A stretch of DNA of 64,000 bases, taken from Fictibacillus sp. BK138 (GTDB lineage Bacteria > Bacillota > Bacilli > Bacillales > Fictibacillaceae). Positions 18,011 to 26,687 of this stretch are shown here, in pieces. The notes below the pieces were generated by a model. That model was not told the DNA's origin, made no database searches, and was given only the letters and a program-made list of their open reading frames with translations. Location: positions 2,259,413-2,323,412 of the forward strand of contig NZ_SGXL01000001.1 in NCBI RefSeq assembly GCF_004216955.1, given 5' to 3'. The position numbers and the translations under genes are program-made. Position 1 is the first letter of the stretch; the number at the start of each line of letters is the position of its first letter.

Positions 18011-18202
18011 ATGAAGGTTTCTTATGAATATTACCACCGAAGCGGCAATAAAGTAACCATTACCGACATCCCAGAAGAATTTAACGAGAAGGGTGTTTGG
18101 ACGCTCCGCATCATGCATTCACTTCAAAAGCAAATTGACGAAATTGATCATATGTACCAGCCAAAAAGAACATATCGACTTAAGTTAGAAGAAACGGGGT
18201 AA
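18011..18202 (+). CDS. 63-aa conserved-looking hypothetical protein
   Basis: Protein MKVSYEYYHRSGNKVTITD..., ending KRTYRLKLEETG, with AAAGGAT upstream. It has a beta-rich start, a helical middle (MHSLQKQIDEIDHM) and a basic strand at the end, with no cysteine cluster or membrane segment. Not recognised. It ends just before the terminator it shares with the convergent yitV. Confidence 0.6.
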   Translation: MKVSYEYYHRSGNKVTITDIPEEFNEKGVWTLRIMHSLQKQIDEIDHMYQPKRTYRLKLEETG

Positions 18203-18224
18203 TGACTACACCGTTTCTTTTTTT
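18191..18224 (+). terminator. Terminator between the 63-aa gene and yitV
   Basis: GAAACGG / CCGTTTC arms with a 13-nt loop, then seven T residues. It overlaps the 3' ends of both convergent genes. Confidence 0.75.
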
Positions 18225-18982
18225 GATTTTATATTTTGAGTGATCCACTCCACTGCGTTCAAATAGGCAGAACGCGAAACTTTATGACCAGATGTTTTGT
18301 CATTCATGTACACAGATCTGTTGTTATTTTCAGTAAGTCGATCCACGAAAGGTTTTGCAAATTCATATGGGATAACTGCATCGATCTCACTATGCCAAAT
18401 GAATAATGGACGGTTATTCAATTTATCCATATGTTGAACTAGATCATATTTACTGATTAATTCATATGAATGATTTAATTCTTCTATTGAAAGAGGCAGC
18501 TTATGCCCAGCCTTTTCGATTCTTTCGATTTGCCATCTTGCGAAATCTTCATGCGAAGGAGTTCCCATTAAGGCACAACCCGCTTTAATATCCTGATTGT
18601 TTACAAGTGAACCATACGTTATTATTGCTCCCATTGAAGTCCCGCCAACAGCGACCTCTCCATCAGAAGTAAAATTATTTTCGTGTGCCCAATCTATAAT
18701 AGCATCCACATCTTTAATACCTTGATGAACAATGTTCCAAAATTCATATTCCATCACTTTTGGAGGGTTGGGAGAAATTCGTTCACCATGATGAAGAGCA
18801 TCTGGCAAAATGACCCGAAAACCTTTTTCAGCAAGCGTATATGCAAAATGCAGATTGTGTTCTTTTGCACTCGTGTAACCGTGTATAAAAATAAAGAGCG
18901 GCAGCGGCATCCCTTTATTCTCTTCTTTTTCAGCCATTAAAAAAGGGATATCCCCTATCGTTCCATTTTGAATTGAAACCAA
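18206..18982 (-). CDS. yitV: YitV-type alpha/beta hydrolase (esterase)
   Basis: 258-aa hydrolase of the prolyl-oligopeptidase-like class. It has oxyanion segment HGYTSAKEHN, nucleophile elbow GGTSMG (Ser near 115), acid in WHSEIDAVIP and His in TSGHKVSRSAY. No signal peptide, so it is cytoplasmic. It resembles YitV of B. subtilis, and yitU and yitT relatives follow. The natural substrate is unknown. Confidence 0.82.
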   Translation of the reverse strand: MVSIQNGTIGDIPFLMAEKEENKGMPLPLFIFIHGYTSAKEHNLHFAYTLAEKGFRVILPDALHHGERISPNPPKVMEYEFWNIVHQGIKDVDAIIDWAHENNFTSDGEVAVGGTSMGAIITYGSLVNNQDIKAGCALMGTPSHEDFARWQIERIEKAGHKLPLSIEELNHSYELISKYDLVQHMDKLNNRPLFIWHSEIDAVIPYEFAKPFVDRLTENNNRSVYMNDKTSGHKVSRSAYLNAVEWITQNIKSKKETV

Positions 18983-19121
18983 ATGTATCTCCTCTTTCTC
19001 TTTTTTTCCATCTTATCATGAGACATGCATCATTTTCATGAATGAAGACCTATATGAATAGACTTTTTCAAGGGAAAATATTACACTTTACGTAAAGCAT
19101 AATAAAAAGGCAGGTACTTTT

Positions 19122-19934
19122 GTGACACAACCATACTTAATTGCACTTGATCTTGATGGAACTTTGTTGACAGATGAAAAGAAAATTCCCCGCAAGACAA
19201 AAGCATTGCTTTTTGAACTGATCGAAAAAGGCCACCATGTTTGCATTTCAACTGGCAGACCTTATCGTTCATCAAACATGTATTATGAAGAGCTTGGATT
19301 GAAAACCCCTATTGTAAATTTTAACGGTGCTTTTGTTCACCATCCGCATGATGCTTCTTTCGGTATTCACCATTCACCTCTGGAGCTCGACGTCGCACAA
19401 AGGATTATTAAAGCATGTGAAACTTTTAAGGTGAAAAACATCATGGTCGAAGTTCTTGATGAGGTCTATTTAAGAAAACACGATGAAGTTATTGTTAATA
19501 CGTTCATAATGAATGAAAATCCTCTCCAAATTGGAGACCTTCAAAAAACGTTAACCGAGGATCCAACAGCAATCCTCGTTCATCCTGAAGATCATCATAT
19601 TGGTGATCTAAGAAAAATGCTGGAACTGGAGCATGCAGAAGTCGTTGATCAGCGTGTTTGGGCAGCTCCTTGGAACATCATCGAAGTCATTCGTTCAGGA
19701 ATAAATAAAGCGACTGGGCTTGAAAAAGTTGCAGCATATTATAATATTCCACAAGAACGTATCATTGCTTTTGGTGATGAGGACAACGATTTTGAAATGA
19801 TCGAATATGCAGGTCATGGTGTAGCGATGGGCAATGCCATCGAAGAACTTAAAGAACGGGCAAATTATGTAACGAAAACAAATGAAGAAGAAGGAATTGC
19901 GCATTATTTGAAAAATGTATTAGAACTTGTGTAG
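19122..19934 (+). CDS. yitU: HAD phosphatase YitU-like
   Basis: 270-aa Cof-type HAD hydrolase. Motif I is DLDGTLL (nucleophile Asp), motif II is STGRP and motif IV is GDEDNDFEMI. Relatives such as B. subtilis YitU dephosphorylate a riboflavin-pathway intermediate; that substrate is inferred from the name and place next to yitV. Starts with GTG, AGGCAGG upstream. Ends at its own terminator. Confidence 0.82.
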   Translation: MTQPYLIALDLDGTLLTDEKKIPRKTKALLFELIEKGHHVCISTGRPYRSSNMYYEELGLKTPIVNFNGAFVHHPHDASFGIHHSPLELDVAQRIIKACETFKVKNIMVEVLDEVYLRKHDEVIVNTFIMNENPLQIGDLQKTLTEDPTAILVHPEDHHIGDLRKMLELEHAEVVDQRVWAAPWNIIEVIRSGINKATGLEKVAAYYNIPQERIIAFGDEDNDFEMIEYAGHGVAMGNAIEELKERANYVTKTNEEEGIAHYLKNVLELV

Positions 19935-19946
19935 TTCACTTTAATA

Positions 19947-19973
19947 ACCTCTGGAATTCCAGAGGTTTTTTTA
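19947..19973 (+). terminator. Terminator after yitU
   Basis: Perfect 20-bp palindrome (ACCTCTGGAA / TTCCAGAGGT) followed by seven T residues. Confidence 0.9.
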
Positions 19974-20068
19974 TTTCCATTTCTTTTATATGCTGTTTCA
20001 TCTTCTTTTTACATAATGTCATCTTCACGGTTAAAACTAAGCATACGGGAGAAAAGGAGGTATTTTAA

Positions 20069-20212
20069 ATGAGTAAAAAAAGCCGTTCAAAACGAACAAT
20101 CAAACAAGGTGCTGATATGGTGAGCCAAGAAACAACCATGGCATTCAGCAAGAATGAACAAGAAGACCGCAAGCGTGATAAAGAAGAAAGAAATTCTTTA
20201 GGAGGCATATAG
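20069..20212 (+). CDS. 47-aa charged small protein
   Basis: ORF MSKKSRSKRTIKQGADMV... ending RNSLGGI, preceded by a strong AAAAGGAGG. It is rich in Lys, Arg, Glu and Gln with no hydrophobic core, as in many small spore or nucleic-acid-associated proteins of bacilli. Its last codons hold AGGAGG, the ribosome binding site of the next gene, whose ATG is 2 nt beyond the stop, so the pair is translationally coupled. Confidence 0.7.
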   Translation: MSKKSRSKRTIKQGADMVSQETTMAFSKNEQEDRKRDKEERNSLGGI

Positions 20213-20214
20213 GG

Positions 20215-20574
20215 ATGGCAAATAAATTATTTCAAATGGCAAGAAATGCTGTTCAACAGGCTGTTGGAAAATTCCAAAACTCAGCTAATGAGATGATGCA
20301 TAACCAAAATTATACGAATAGCCATACTACACACACGAACCTTTCGAGCCATGATATGGAAGTTGCTCAGAATGCTTTATCCTCAGCTATGGCGAATTCT
20401 TCTGATGCAGAACGTGCTCAGCTTGCTGAACTTCAGCAAGAACTTGATGCTCATTCAAATCAAACTACTTCTCAAACGGGGCAGCCTCCATCCTTCTCTC
20501 AGGCAACTGGCTTAAGCTTAGAAGATGCTCAAAATCTTTTAGAAGATGACTCAAACCAAAATAACTTGCAATAA
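20215..20574 (+). CDS. DUF3813-like small protein
   Basis: 119-aa protein MANKLFQMARNAVQQAVGKF..., with a helical segment AQNALSSAMANSSDAERAQLAELQQEL and long Gln/Asn/Ser-rich stretches (about 36-50 and 80-95). The pattern fits DUF3813 proteins found in the yit region of bacilli; function unknown. Coupled to the preceding 47-aa gene and ending at a terminator shared with the convergent esterase gene. Confidence 0.65.
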   Translation: MANKLFQMARNAVQQAVGKFQNSANEMMHNQNYTNSHTTHTNLSSHDMEVAQNALSSAMANSSDAERAQLAELQQELDAHSNQTTSQTGQPPSFSQATGLSLEDAQNLLEDDSNQNNLQ

Positions 20575-20582
20575 CACAATAA

Positions 20583-20617
20583 ACAGCTTTCTCTTTTATG
20601 GAGAAAGCTGTTTTTTT
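20583..20617. terminator. Bidirectional terminator DUF3813 / SGNH esterase
   Basis: 11-bp stem ACAGCTTTCTC / GAGAAAGCTGT with a 7-nt loop and seven T residues after it. The stop codon of the minus-strand gene lies in the loop. Confidence 0.88.
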
Positions 20618-21183
20618 GGAAATGATATGGCGGTCAATGTTTTAATTTTTCTTAGGACCAGATCACTTAATTCTTCATATCCATATTTATTAAAATGAAG
20701 ACCGTCTTCAATAACGAACTTTTCAATATCCATTTCGTTAAGTATTTCAAAAAGAGGTACATATGCGGTTCCCTCATGCTTTGCCACCTTTTTGACAGTT
20801 TGAGCATATGTTTTCATTCTTTCGTTCGTTCTAGCTTTCTGTTTTTCTTCAAAAACGGGCGCAGGACTGATCAGAATTACTTTTTTTGCTCCGATTTTAT
20901 TTACCATGTACGTGAGGTTTTTTTCGTATTCTTTTAAAGGGATGAGCCTGTGGTCACTCGAATCATTTGCGCCAAACAAGATCGTTACAAAGTCGGGCTG
21001 ATGCCTCAAAACATCATCTTGCAGTCTGACTAAAGCAGCCCTGGTTGTTTCAGCAGGAATACCCGCGTTCATAACTACCCATTCTGTTAATTCCTGTCTC
21101 AGCCGGGAGGTCAGACGCAAAGAACCGTCTTTACTCTTTTCTTTTGATGTAATGCTGTCCCCAAAACAAACAAGAGTCTTCAA
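20596..21183 (-). CDS. SGNH/GDSL-family esterase
   Basis: 195-aa hydrolase. The GDS nucleophile block is at the N-terminus (LVCFGDSITS), block III is FGANDSS, and the Asp-x-x-His pair is DGLHFNKYG. No signal peptide is evident, so an intracellular esterase or deacylase is likely. The true start is probably TTG at 21183 (or GTG at 21189) after AAGGAGAT; the longer frame to 21246 adds 21 atypical residues. Substrate unknown. Confidence 0.8.
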   Translation of the reverse strand: MKTLVCFGDSITSKEKSKDGSLRLTSRLRQELTEWVVMNAGIPAETTRAALVRLQDDVLRHQPDFVTILFGANDSSDHRLIPLKEYEKNLTYMVNKIGAKKVILISPAPVFEEKQKARTNERMKTYAQTVKKVAKHEGTAYVPLFEILNEMDIEKFVIEDGLHFNKYGYEELSDLVLRKIKTLTAISFPKKQLSP

Positions 21184-21330
21184 TCCCACCCATCTCCTTT
21201 TATTGTCTATTTTTATAGTTATTCGAAAGAAATTTCCATTTATCAAACGTCATAGCCTCAATAAATTTGTTATAATGTGTTATGTTATGTTTAAATTTAA
21301 TGTTTTTACGAGTAATTTGGGGGCATTTTA

Positions 21331-21783
21331 ATGAAAATATATCGAGTAACGAATGAAGCTGAATCCCATATAATCGAAGAAATTGCGCACCTTTTTATCC
21401 AGCAACGCACAATGGATGGTGAGCCTGAGGAACATTTCCGAACCCTTGCAGGTGTTAAGCTTGCTTTGGAAAATCCCGATAAGAGCGGAATCATTGTTGC
21501 CCAGGAAGAAGATAGAATTATCGGACTTGCTTTTTTTAATTTGGGAATAAGCATTCGCATCGGTGGTCCTTATTTATGGCTTAATGAACTTTATGTACAT
21601 GAAGAGTACCGAAATAAGGGTATTGCCCGCAAGCTGCTTCTTCATTTGATCTACTGGGCTGAACGTGATGGAATTAAATCAATTGAATTAGAAACAGGAA
21701 TCAACAACTCTGTAACGAAGCATTTGTATAACTCACTCGATTTTCATGATATCATCTCAAAGAGATACGCATTTAATTTTTAA
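21331..21783 (+). CDS. GNAT family N-acetyltransferase
   Basis: 150-aa acetyltransferase of the GCN5 fold. The acetyl-CoA loop reads EEYRNKGIARKLL, preceded by the strand LWLNELYVH and followed by SIELETG and an N-terminal-type LYNSLDFH. Substrate is not evident. The Nfu_N-like gene begins 20 nt downstream, so they are probably co-transcribed. Confidence 0.85.
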   Translation: MKIYRVTNEAESHIIEEIAHLFIQQRTMDGEPEEHFRTLAGVKLALENPDKSGIIVAQEEDRIIGLAFFNLGISIRIGGPYLWLNELYVHEEYRNKGIARKLLLHLIYWAERDGIKSIELETGINNSVTKHLYNSLDFHDIISKRYAFNF

Positions 21784-21803
21784 TAAAAGAAGGAGTGTTA
21801 TTT

Positions 21804-22064
21804 ATGGCAATTGAATTTTCGATCCAGCCAACACCAAATCCGAACGCACTAAAGTTTGACGCATCTGAAAAGTTTCTAGAAGGAAGATTATCTGCACGTG
21901 TTGGTGATGATACTGATTCACCTCTAGCAAAAGCGCTGCTCTCTATCGACGGTGTAGAATCAATCTTTGGCTTTGAAAATTTCATCACAGTCAACAAAAC
22001 AGTAGACAGCGACTGGAATCAACTGATGCCTGAAATCGAAAAAGCTTTAAACGAAAATGCTTAA
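21804..22064 (+). CDS. NifU N-terminal-domain (Nfu_N) scaffold-like protein
   Basis: 86-aa protein with the Nfu N-terminal domain pattern FSIQPTPNPNALKF and SIDGVESIFGFENFITV. This domain accompanies Fe-S cluster carriers, but the CxxC cluster-binding domain is absent, so it is a stand-alone Nfu_N protein. The start at 21804 has AGGAGTG upstream. A role in Fe-S assembly or repair is inferred only. Confidence 0.8.
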   Translation: MAIEFSIQPTPNPNALKFDASEKFLEGRLSARVGDDTDSPLAKALLSIDGVESIFGFENFITVNKTVDSDWNQLMPEIEKALNENA

Positions 22065-22075
22065 TATATAATCTG

Positions 22076-22110
22076 AAAAACCAGCCTACGTGTGATGGGC
22101 TGGTTTTTTG
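22076..22110 (+). terminator. Terminator after the Nfu_N gene
   Basis: 8-bp stem AACCAGCC / GGCTGGTT with an 11-nt loop and a run of T. Confidence 0.85.
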
Positions 22111-22160
22111 TTTTTTTGATTATAGTCGTTTTGTAGTCATGTGTCTCGTTGGCCGAGTAT

Positions 22161-22280
22161 AAATTTATGAACCGCATGTGAGCCTTCCTGAGCGCGCAAA
22201 AACCTCCGTGAACCAGCTAAATCTCCGTGAACGCACATAAATCCTCCTGAGCGCACATAAACCTTCACGACCACGCAATA
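22161..22280. repeat. Degenerate ~20-nt tandem repeat, locus B
   Basis: Units of the form CTCCGTGAACGCACATAAAT recur; TGA/CGA anchors are at 22168, 22189, 22209, 22228, 22248 and 22268, giving steps of 21, 20, 19, 20 and 20 nt. It lies between convergent genes. The unit is closely related to that of locus D near 43040. Confidence 0.82.
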
Positions 22281-22312
22281 ATACATGCACTAAGCTCAAA
22301 TTCTAAATATTT

Positions 22313-23128
22313 TTATTTAAAGGTCTCGAGAGGCACAGCTAATACATCTGTTTTCTCGCCGTCTTTCGGACTAAAATAGAACAGTTCGAGCATCAATGTA
22401 CCATTGATCGGCAAGTCTTCCTCAGAAATCTTGATCTCGACTGAAAAAGGCGCCCATGCAGGTGCTCCTTCTGCAGTTTGTGCATGATTTTCAACAAAAA
22501 CTTCATGCCCATCTGTAACTAAGTAGGCAAATGATGCTTCAAACACTCTTGCTTCACCAGATACCTTATATTTCCCATCGGTTCCTGTGAAGTGAATATT
22601 TCTAAATGAGTTATTCTTCAAATCAGCTATCCCTGATTGCAAGGTCAAGTTCTCGGTAATAGCCAGCTCTTCTGTTTTAATAGATCCTGGTGTGACTTTG
22701 CTCGGAGTGAATATTGCTTTTACTTTGTATATTCCAGCTTTTCTGTCCTCTGGTGAAAGCTTCCACTTTGCCTTCCATAAATGGCTTGCTCCTGCTTTGA
22801 TCTGGACTTTCTCTGTTTGCTGACTGTACTTCTTCCCTTTAGAATGCCTATAACTTTCATTTCCTGTTGTATCTTTTACCGTAATATCAAACATCTTAGA
22901 GCTGTCAAAGGTTAGGGTTACTGTATGATTGCTTTGGTTCTCTAGAGCTACCAAAAAGTCGATTCCATCGTTTGTCTGTTGAATAGATAATACGGGATTA
23001 AGCTGCGAACTAATGCTTTCATTACCTTTACCCTTCTTCACTTTATCTTTGGAGCAGCCAGATGCCATAGAAAAAATAATAAATGATGCAATAATTATTA
23101 ACAAAGCCTTTTTTGATTTTAGCGCCAA
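22313..23128 (-). CDS. Lipoprotein with BsuPI and Gmad2 domains
   Basis: 271-aa predicted lipoprotein: basic N-terminus, hydrophobic stretch and lipobox ASGC near residue 25. The first half resembles the BsuPI (intracellular proteinase inhibitor) beta-domain, FLVALENQSNHTVTLTFDSS. The second half resembles Gmad2, the immunoglobulin-like domain of spore germination proteins (SGEARVFEASFAYLV, WAPFSVEI). A TTG at 23128 follows AAGGTGGTG at good spacing; an ATG at 23152 has no site. A surface or spore-envelope role is inferred. Confidence 0.75.
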   Translation of the reverse strand: MALKSKKALLIIIASFIIFSMASGCSKDKVKKGKGNESISSQLNPVLSIQQTNDGIDFLVALENQSNHTVTLTFDSSKMFDITVKDTTGNESYRHSKGKKYSQQTEKVQIKAGASHLWKAKWKLSPEDRKAGIYKVKAIFTPSKVTPGSIKTEELAITENLTLQSGIADLKNNSFRNIHFTGTDGKYKVSGEARVFEASFAYLVTDGHEVFVENHAQTAEGAPAWAPFSVEIKISEEDLPINGTLMLELFYFSPKDGEKTDVLAVPLETFK

Positions 23129-23191
23129 GCAAATCACCACCTTCTCATTCATTTTTACCGTTATATGGTGATTTTAACGAAAAGATTCATA

Positions 23192-23226
23192 AATAAAACA
23201 CGGCACGAATAATGTCCGTGCCGTGT
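23192..23226 (-). terminator. Terminator after yitT
   Basis: 10-bp stem ACACGGCACG / CGTGCCGTGT with a 9-nt loop, followed on the minus strand by TTTTATTT. Confidence 0.85.
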
Positions 23227-23267
23227 GTACAAAATCATAAGGTTTGTTTTTTTATGGGGTCTGTCCC

Positions 23268-24137
23268 CTAGTCGTTGCGGAAGAATCCATAGATGCCTTG
23301 AGTGTGAATAATATTCGTAAAGGCATTAGGGTCCACTTCTTTAAGGACCAGCTCAAGGTCATATAATTCATAGCGAGTTATTACAATCATGAGCATTTCT
23401 TTATCATGATTTGAGAAAGCACCTTTTGCAGGGATGATTGTTATTCCTCGCACCATTCTTCCATGAATCGCTTCTTGTATCTCTTTTCCTTTTTTCGTAA
23501 CGATCATTGCAGTAAGCTTTTCATGACGAGTATGTACTGCATCGATAACACGTGAAGAAACATAGAGAGCAACTAACGTATACAATGCCTTTTCCCAGCC
23601 GAATAAGAAACCTGCTGCCATAATGATCAATCCGTTTAATATGAAAAAGTAGCCGCCGATCGGTTTGTTTTTCATTCGTGATAGAACCATGGCGATGATG
23701 TCCAATCCACCAGTTGATGCACCGTATTTTAATGTGACCCCAACTCCTAATGCTGCAATAACACCTCCGAAAACGGCGTTAAGCAAGATGTCTGTTGATA
23801 CTACTGTAATAGGGATAATCTCTAAGAAAAAGGTAATCATGATTACGCTTAAGAAACTGTAAATCGTAAACGACTTTCCTACTTTCATCCAGCCGAGAAC
23901 CGTAACTGGAATATTAAAAATTAGATATAAGATACCTGTTGAGATAGGAAATGCCGTATTTTCAAGCAGTGAGGAAATAAGCTGAGATACTCCCGTGAAT
24001 CCGCTTGCGTATACTTTTGCAGGAATCAAAAACATATTTAATGATATTGCGTTTAATATTGCCCCTACTATTATAAAAAAGATTGTTTTCATTTCATTTA
24101 TCCCTAGTTCAGAGATACGAAAACGTTCTTTGATCAT
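23268..24137 (-). CDS. yitT: YitT family membrane protein
   Basis: 289-aa protein with about five membrane segments in residues 15-200 (for example KTIFFIIVGAILNAISLNMF) and a soluble C-terminal domain (LTAMIVTKKGKEI through NIIHTQGIYGFF) known from this family. It has the conserved GASTGGLDII segment. Function unknown; proposed as a transporter. AGGAGGGG lies before the ATG. Divergent from the DegV gene. Confidence 0.9.
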   Translation of the reverse strand: MIKERFRISELGINEMKTIFFIIVGAILNAISLNMFLIPAKVYASGFTGVSQLISSLLENTAFPISTGILYLIFNIPVTVLGWMKVGKSFTIYSFLSVIMITFFLEIIPITVVSTDILLNAVFGGVIAALGVGVTLKYGASTGGLDIIAMVLSRMKNKPIGGYFFILNGLIIMAAGFLFGWEKALYTLVALYVSSRVIDAVHTRHEKLTAMIVTKKGKEIQEAIHGRMVRGITIIPAKGAFSNHDKEMLMIVITRYELYDLELVLKEVDPNAFTNIIHTQGIYGFFRND

Positions 24138-24289
24138 GTGAAGCCCCTCCTTTCATAGTCCAAGATTCATTTTTAACAGAAAAAGCAGAACACCGTCAAT
24201 AGCCAATTAACTTTTTTTATAAAGATCATGATTGCCTTTTCATTCCATCACACGTTAAACTATAGAAAAAGCCAAGCAGGTGAAATGAA

Positions 24290-25153
24290 ATGATTCAAAT
24301 TATAACGGATACAGGTTCAGATCTGCCCAAACAACTTTTAGAAGAATACGATATCTCTATGCTTCCATTAGTTGTACAGATAAATAACGAAGAATTTTTA
24401 GACCGGTCAAACATTGAACCAAAACAGCTATATACATACATGAAAGATGGAGCCGCGCCAAAAACGGCACAAGTACCCCCTGCACTTATAAAAGAAACAT
24501 TAAGTTCTTATGCAAAGAATGGAAAACCTGCGATATACATAACCTTATCTTCAGGAATTAGCGGTACCTATCAGACCGCAGTCCTCATGAAAAATGAAGT
24601 GCTTGAAGAATATCCTGAAGCACAGATTGAAGTTTTTGACAGTCAGGCAGCTTCACTCGGCTATGGTCTCATGGTCTATGAGGCAGCCAAAGAAGCAAAA
24701 GCAGGAAAAACAATGAACGAAATCATTAGCACCCTGCAGCATTATCAAACTCATCTTGAATCTATTTTTACCGTTGATGACCTTGAATATTTATTACGCG
24801 GCGGCCGGGTTAGTAAAACAGCCGCAGTCATGGGTGCTCTTCTAAAGATTAAACCTGTACTGCATATGGAAGACGGCAAGCTATTCCCGCTTGAAAAATT
24901 GCGAGGAAAAAAGAAAGTTTTAGGCCGTATGGTCGAACTCATGAAGGAACGCGCTGAGACACTGGATGATATGACGATCGGAATCAGCCATGCTGATGAT
25001 ACAGAAACGGCACAAGCACTTAAAGAATTGATTATCGCAGAAACGGGAAACCGGAACATTTTGATCACGATGATCGGCTGTGCGATTGGGGCACATGCAG
25101 GACCTGGAACAATCGCGTTATTCTTTTTAAATACACCTAAAAAAGTTTATTGA
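24290..25153 (+). CDS. yitS: DegV family fatty-acid-binding protein
   Basis: 287-aa DegV (FakB-like) protein. It has the N-terminal signature IITDTGSDLP, the ligand-pocket segments SSGISGTYQTA and FDSQAASLGYG, the middle LEYLLRGGRVSKTAA and C-terminal GAHAGPGTIALFF. Such proteins hold a fatty acid for the FakA kinase. The symbol is by analogy with B. subtilis yitS next to yitT and carries some doubt among DegV paralogues. Confidence 0.85.
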   Translation: MIQIITDTGSDLPKQLLEEYDISMLPLVVQINNEEFLDRSNIEPKQLYTYMKDGAAPKTAQVPPALIKETLSSYAKNGKPAIYITLSSGISGTYQTAVLMKNEVLEEYPEAQIEVFDSQAASLGYGLMVYEAAKEAKAGKTMNEIISTLQHYQTHLESIFTVDDLEYLLRGGRVSKTAAVMGALLKIKPVLHMEDGKLFPLEKLRGKKKVLGRMVELMKERAETLDDMTIGISHADDTETAQALKELIIAETGNRNILITMIGCAIGAHAGPGTIALFFLNTPKKVY

Positions 25154-25210
25154 AACATGATGTATAATCGATTTCCTTCTGACAGATGTTAGAGACAGGA
25201 GGGATTCTAC

Positions 25211-25348
25211 ATGACACACCGCTATACAAAAGACGATAATAAAAGGCCAGAAGACAATCAGGCGATGAACCAGCTTAAGAACGAAGCTGAACAAGAGATT
25301 AAACAAAAAGGCAAACAGCCTTACTCAAAAAAGCCCGATCATCTCTAG
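25211..25348 (+). CDS. 45-aa hydrophilic small protein
   Basis: ORF MTHRYTKDDNKRPEDNQAM... ending KKPDHL, preceded by AGGAGGG. Very polar (Lys, Asp, Gln, Asn), likely disordered or a single helix in the middle (AMNQLKNEAEQEIKQKG). Not assigned to a family. It probably follows the DegV gene on one transcript that ends at the strong terminator after it. Confidence 0.65.
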   Translation: MTHRYTKDDNKRPEDNQAMNQLKNEAEQEIKQKGKQPYSKKPDHL

Positions 25349-25352
25349 CATG

Positions 25353-25386
25353 AAAAAAGCTCCCGAATGTTTCGGGAGCTTTTTTA
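25353..25386. terminator. Bidirectional terminator, 45-aa gene / histidine kinase
   Basis: 15-bp stem including AGCTCCCGAA / TTCGGGAGCT with a 3-nt loop, A-rich on one side and T-rich on the other. Confidence 0.92.
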
Positions 25387-26517
25387 TATGGTTGGGAATT
25401 TAATTGTAAAACATGTGAAATCTTCCTTGGAATTCACTTCGATCGTGCCGTTATGCTTTTCTACAATCTGTTTACAAACCGATAATCCGAGACCCGTTCC
25501 AAGGGATTTTGTTGTTACAAACGGCTCGAAAACGTTCTCCAGCAAATATTCAGGGATTGGATTTCCGTTGTTGCATATAGAAAGCTCAGCAATTTCATCT
25601 GAAGCCTTTTTCAACTTAACTTCAATATTACGTTCACCATTCCACTCACTTAATTCTTCAACCGCGTTCACAAGAATATTCAATAAGACTTGTTTAATCT
25701 GTGAGCTATCTCCCTCAATATATATATCATCGCTTAATTCTGAATGAATGATGATATTCGTTTCTGTAAACCGAGGATACATAAATTCGAGCATCTCTTT
25801 TAAGAGGGTGGTTAAAGGTACATTCACAAGCTTATCTTCAAGACCTCTCATTTTGGATAGATAAAGAAACTGAGTGATTTTTTCCTCAAGACTTTGCATC
25901 TCATTCTGGATGATCTCAAAATAATAATCTGATTGTTCCGTTTTCTCCAGTTCTCTTTGAAGTAAATAAATGAATCCTTTTACAGATGTCAGCGGATTTC
26001 TAAACTCGTGTGCGAAGCTTGCAGCGATCTGTCCAAGCATTGTTAGTCTGTCATGGTGCATTTCCTGGATGAACTGATTTTTCCTATCAATGATAGAGTC
26101 CTTCAGTGCTGTATAGTCTTTCACACTTAAAAAAAGAAGGTGGTCAAAATAACGCTGCATCATAAGGACACCTTCGCCTTTTTCATGTTCGTTCAATAAA
26201 GAACACATTAAAAGCTCGTAAACAATGCTTCGTCCGATGTTTATATTATGTACAAAGTCCCCGATGTTCGCCTTTGCTTCAATTCGCTCCATGGCCATTT
26301 TGTTTGTAAGTTTGCTTACTCTGTCGAGTGACCCAGTTTCCAAATAATAGATCAGTTCTACGATCGTTTGATAGCCGTTCTTTTTGACTTCCTCATAAAA
26401 AGGATCATTCTGCGGCAACAGTACATTTTCAAGCCATTTTTCAACGATGCTTGATTTCTGCTCGCTAAGGAAAGAAGCCAGCTTTTTATTTATTTGCTCA
26501 TGTGTACTGCTATCCAT
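25384..26517 (-). CDS. Soluble sensor histidine kinase
   Basis: 377-aa kinase without membrane segments. An all-helical N-terminal domain (about 5-145) is like the HisK_N domain of sporulation-type kinases. The H-box is FAHEFRNPLTS with His170 as phosphorylation site. The N-box (NILVNAVEEL), a G1 region and GTGLGLSVC complete the HATPase. The start at 26517 has AAAGGGTGA; the frame to 26553 lacks one. No response regulator is adjacent, so it may feed the Spo0 phosphorelay (inference). Confidence 0.85.
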   Translation of the reverse strand: MDSSTHEQINKKLASFLSEQKSSIVEKWLENVLLPQNDPFYEEVKKNGYQTIVELIYYLETGSLDRVSKLTNKMAMERIEAKANIGDFVHNINIGRSIVYELLMCSLLNEHEKGEGVLMMQRYFDHLLFLSVKDYTALKDSIIDRKNQFIQEMHHDRLTMLGQIAASFAHEFRNPLTSVKGFIYLLQRELEKTEQSDYYFEIIQNEMQSLEEKITQFLYLSKMRGLEDKLVNVPLTTLLKEMLEFMYPRFTETNIIIHSELSDDIYIEGDSSQIKQVLLNILVNAVEELSEWNGERNIEVKLKKASDEIAELSICNNGNPIPEYLLENVFEPFVTTKSLGTGLGLSVCKQIVEKHNGTIEVNSKEDFTCFTIKFPTI

Positions 26518-26687
26518 TTTGTAATCACCCTTTAAAAAATCAATCTCTGCCATCCATTATGAAGGATTTTACATGATTCTACAATGCATTGTCGAAATGT
26601 GTATAAAAGTTGGAAAAATATACATGATGTTTATTTTAATGGAAATCAAACACTATATAGTAAACGATTCGTGAAAGGATGGTTTCC

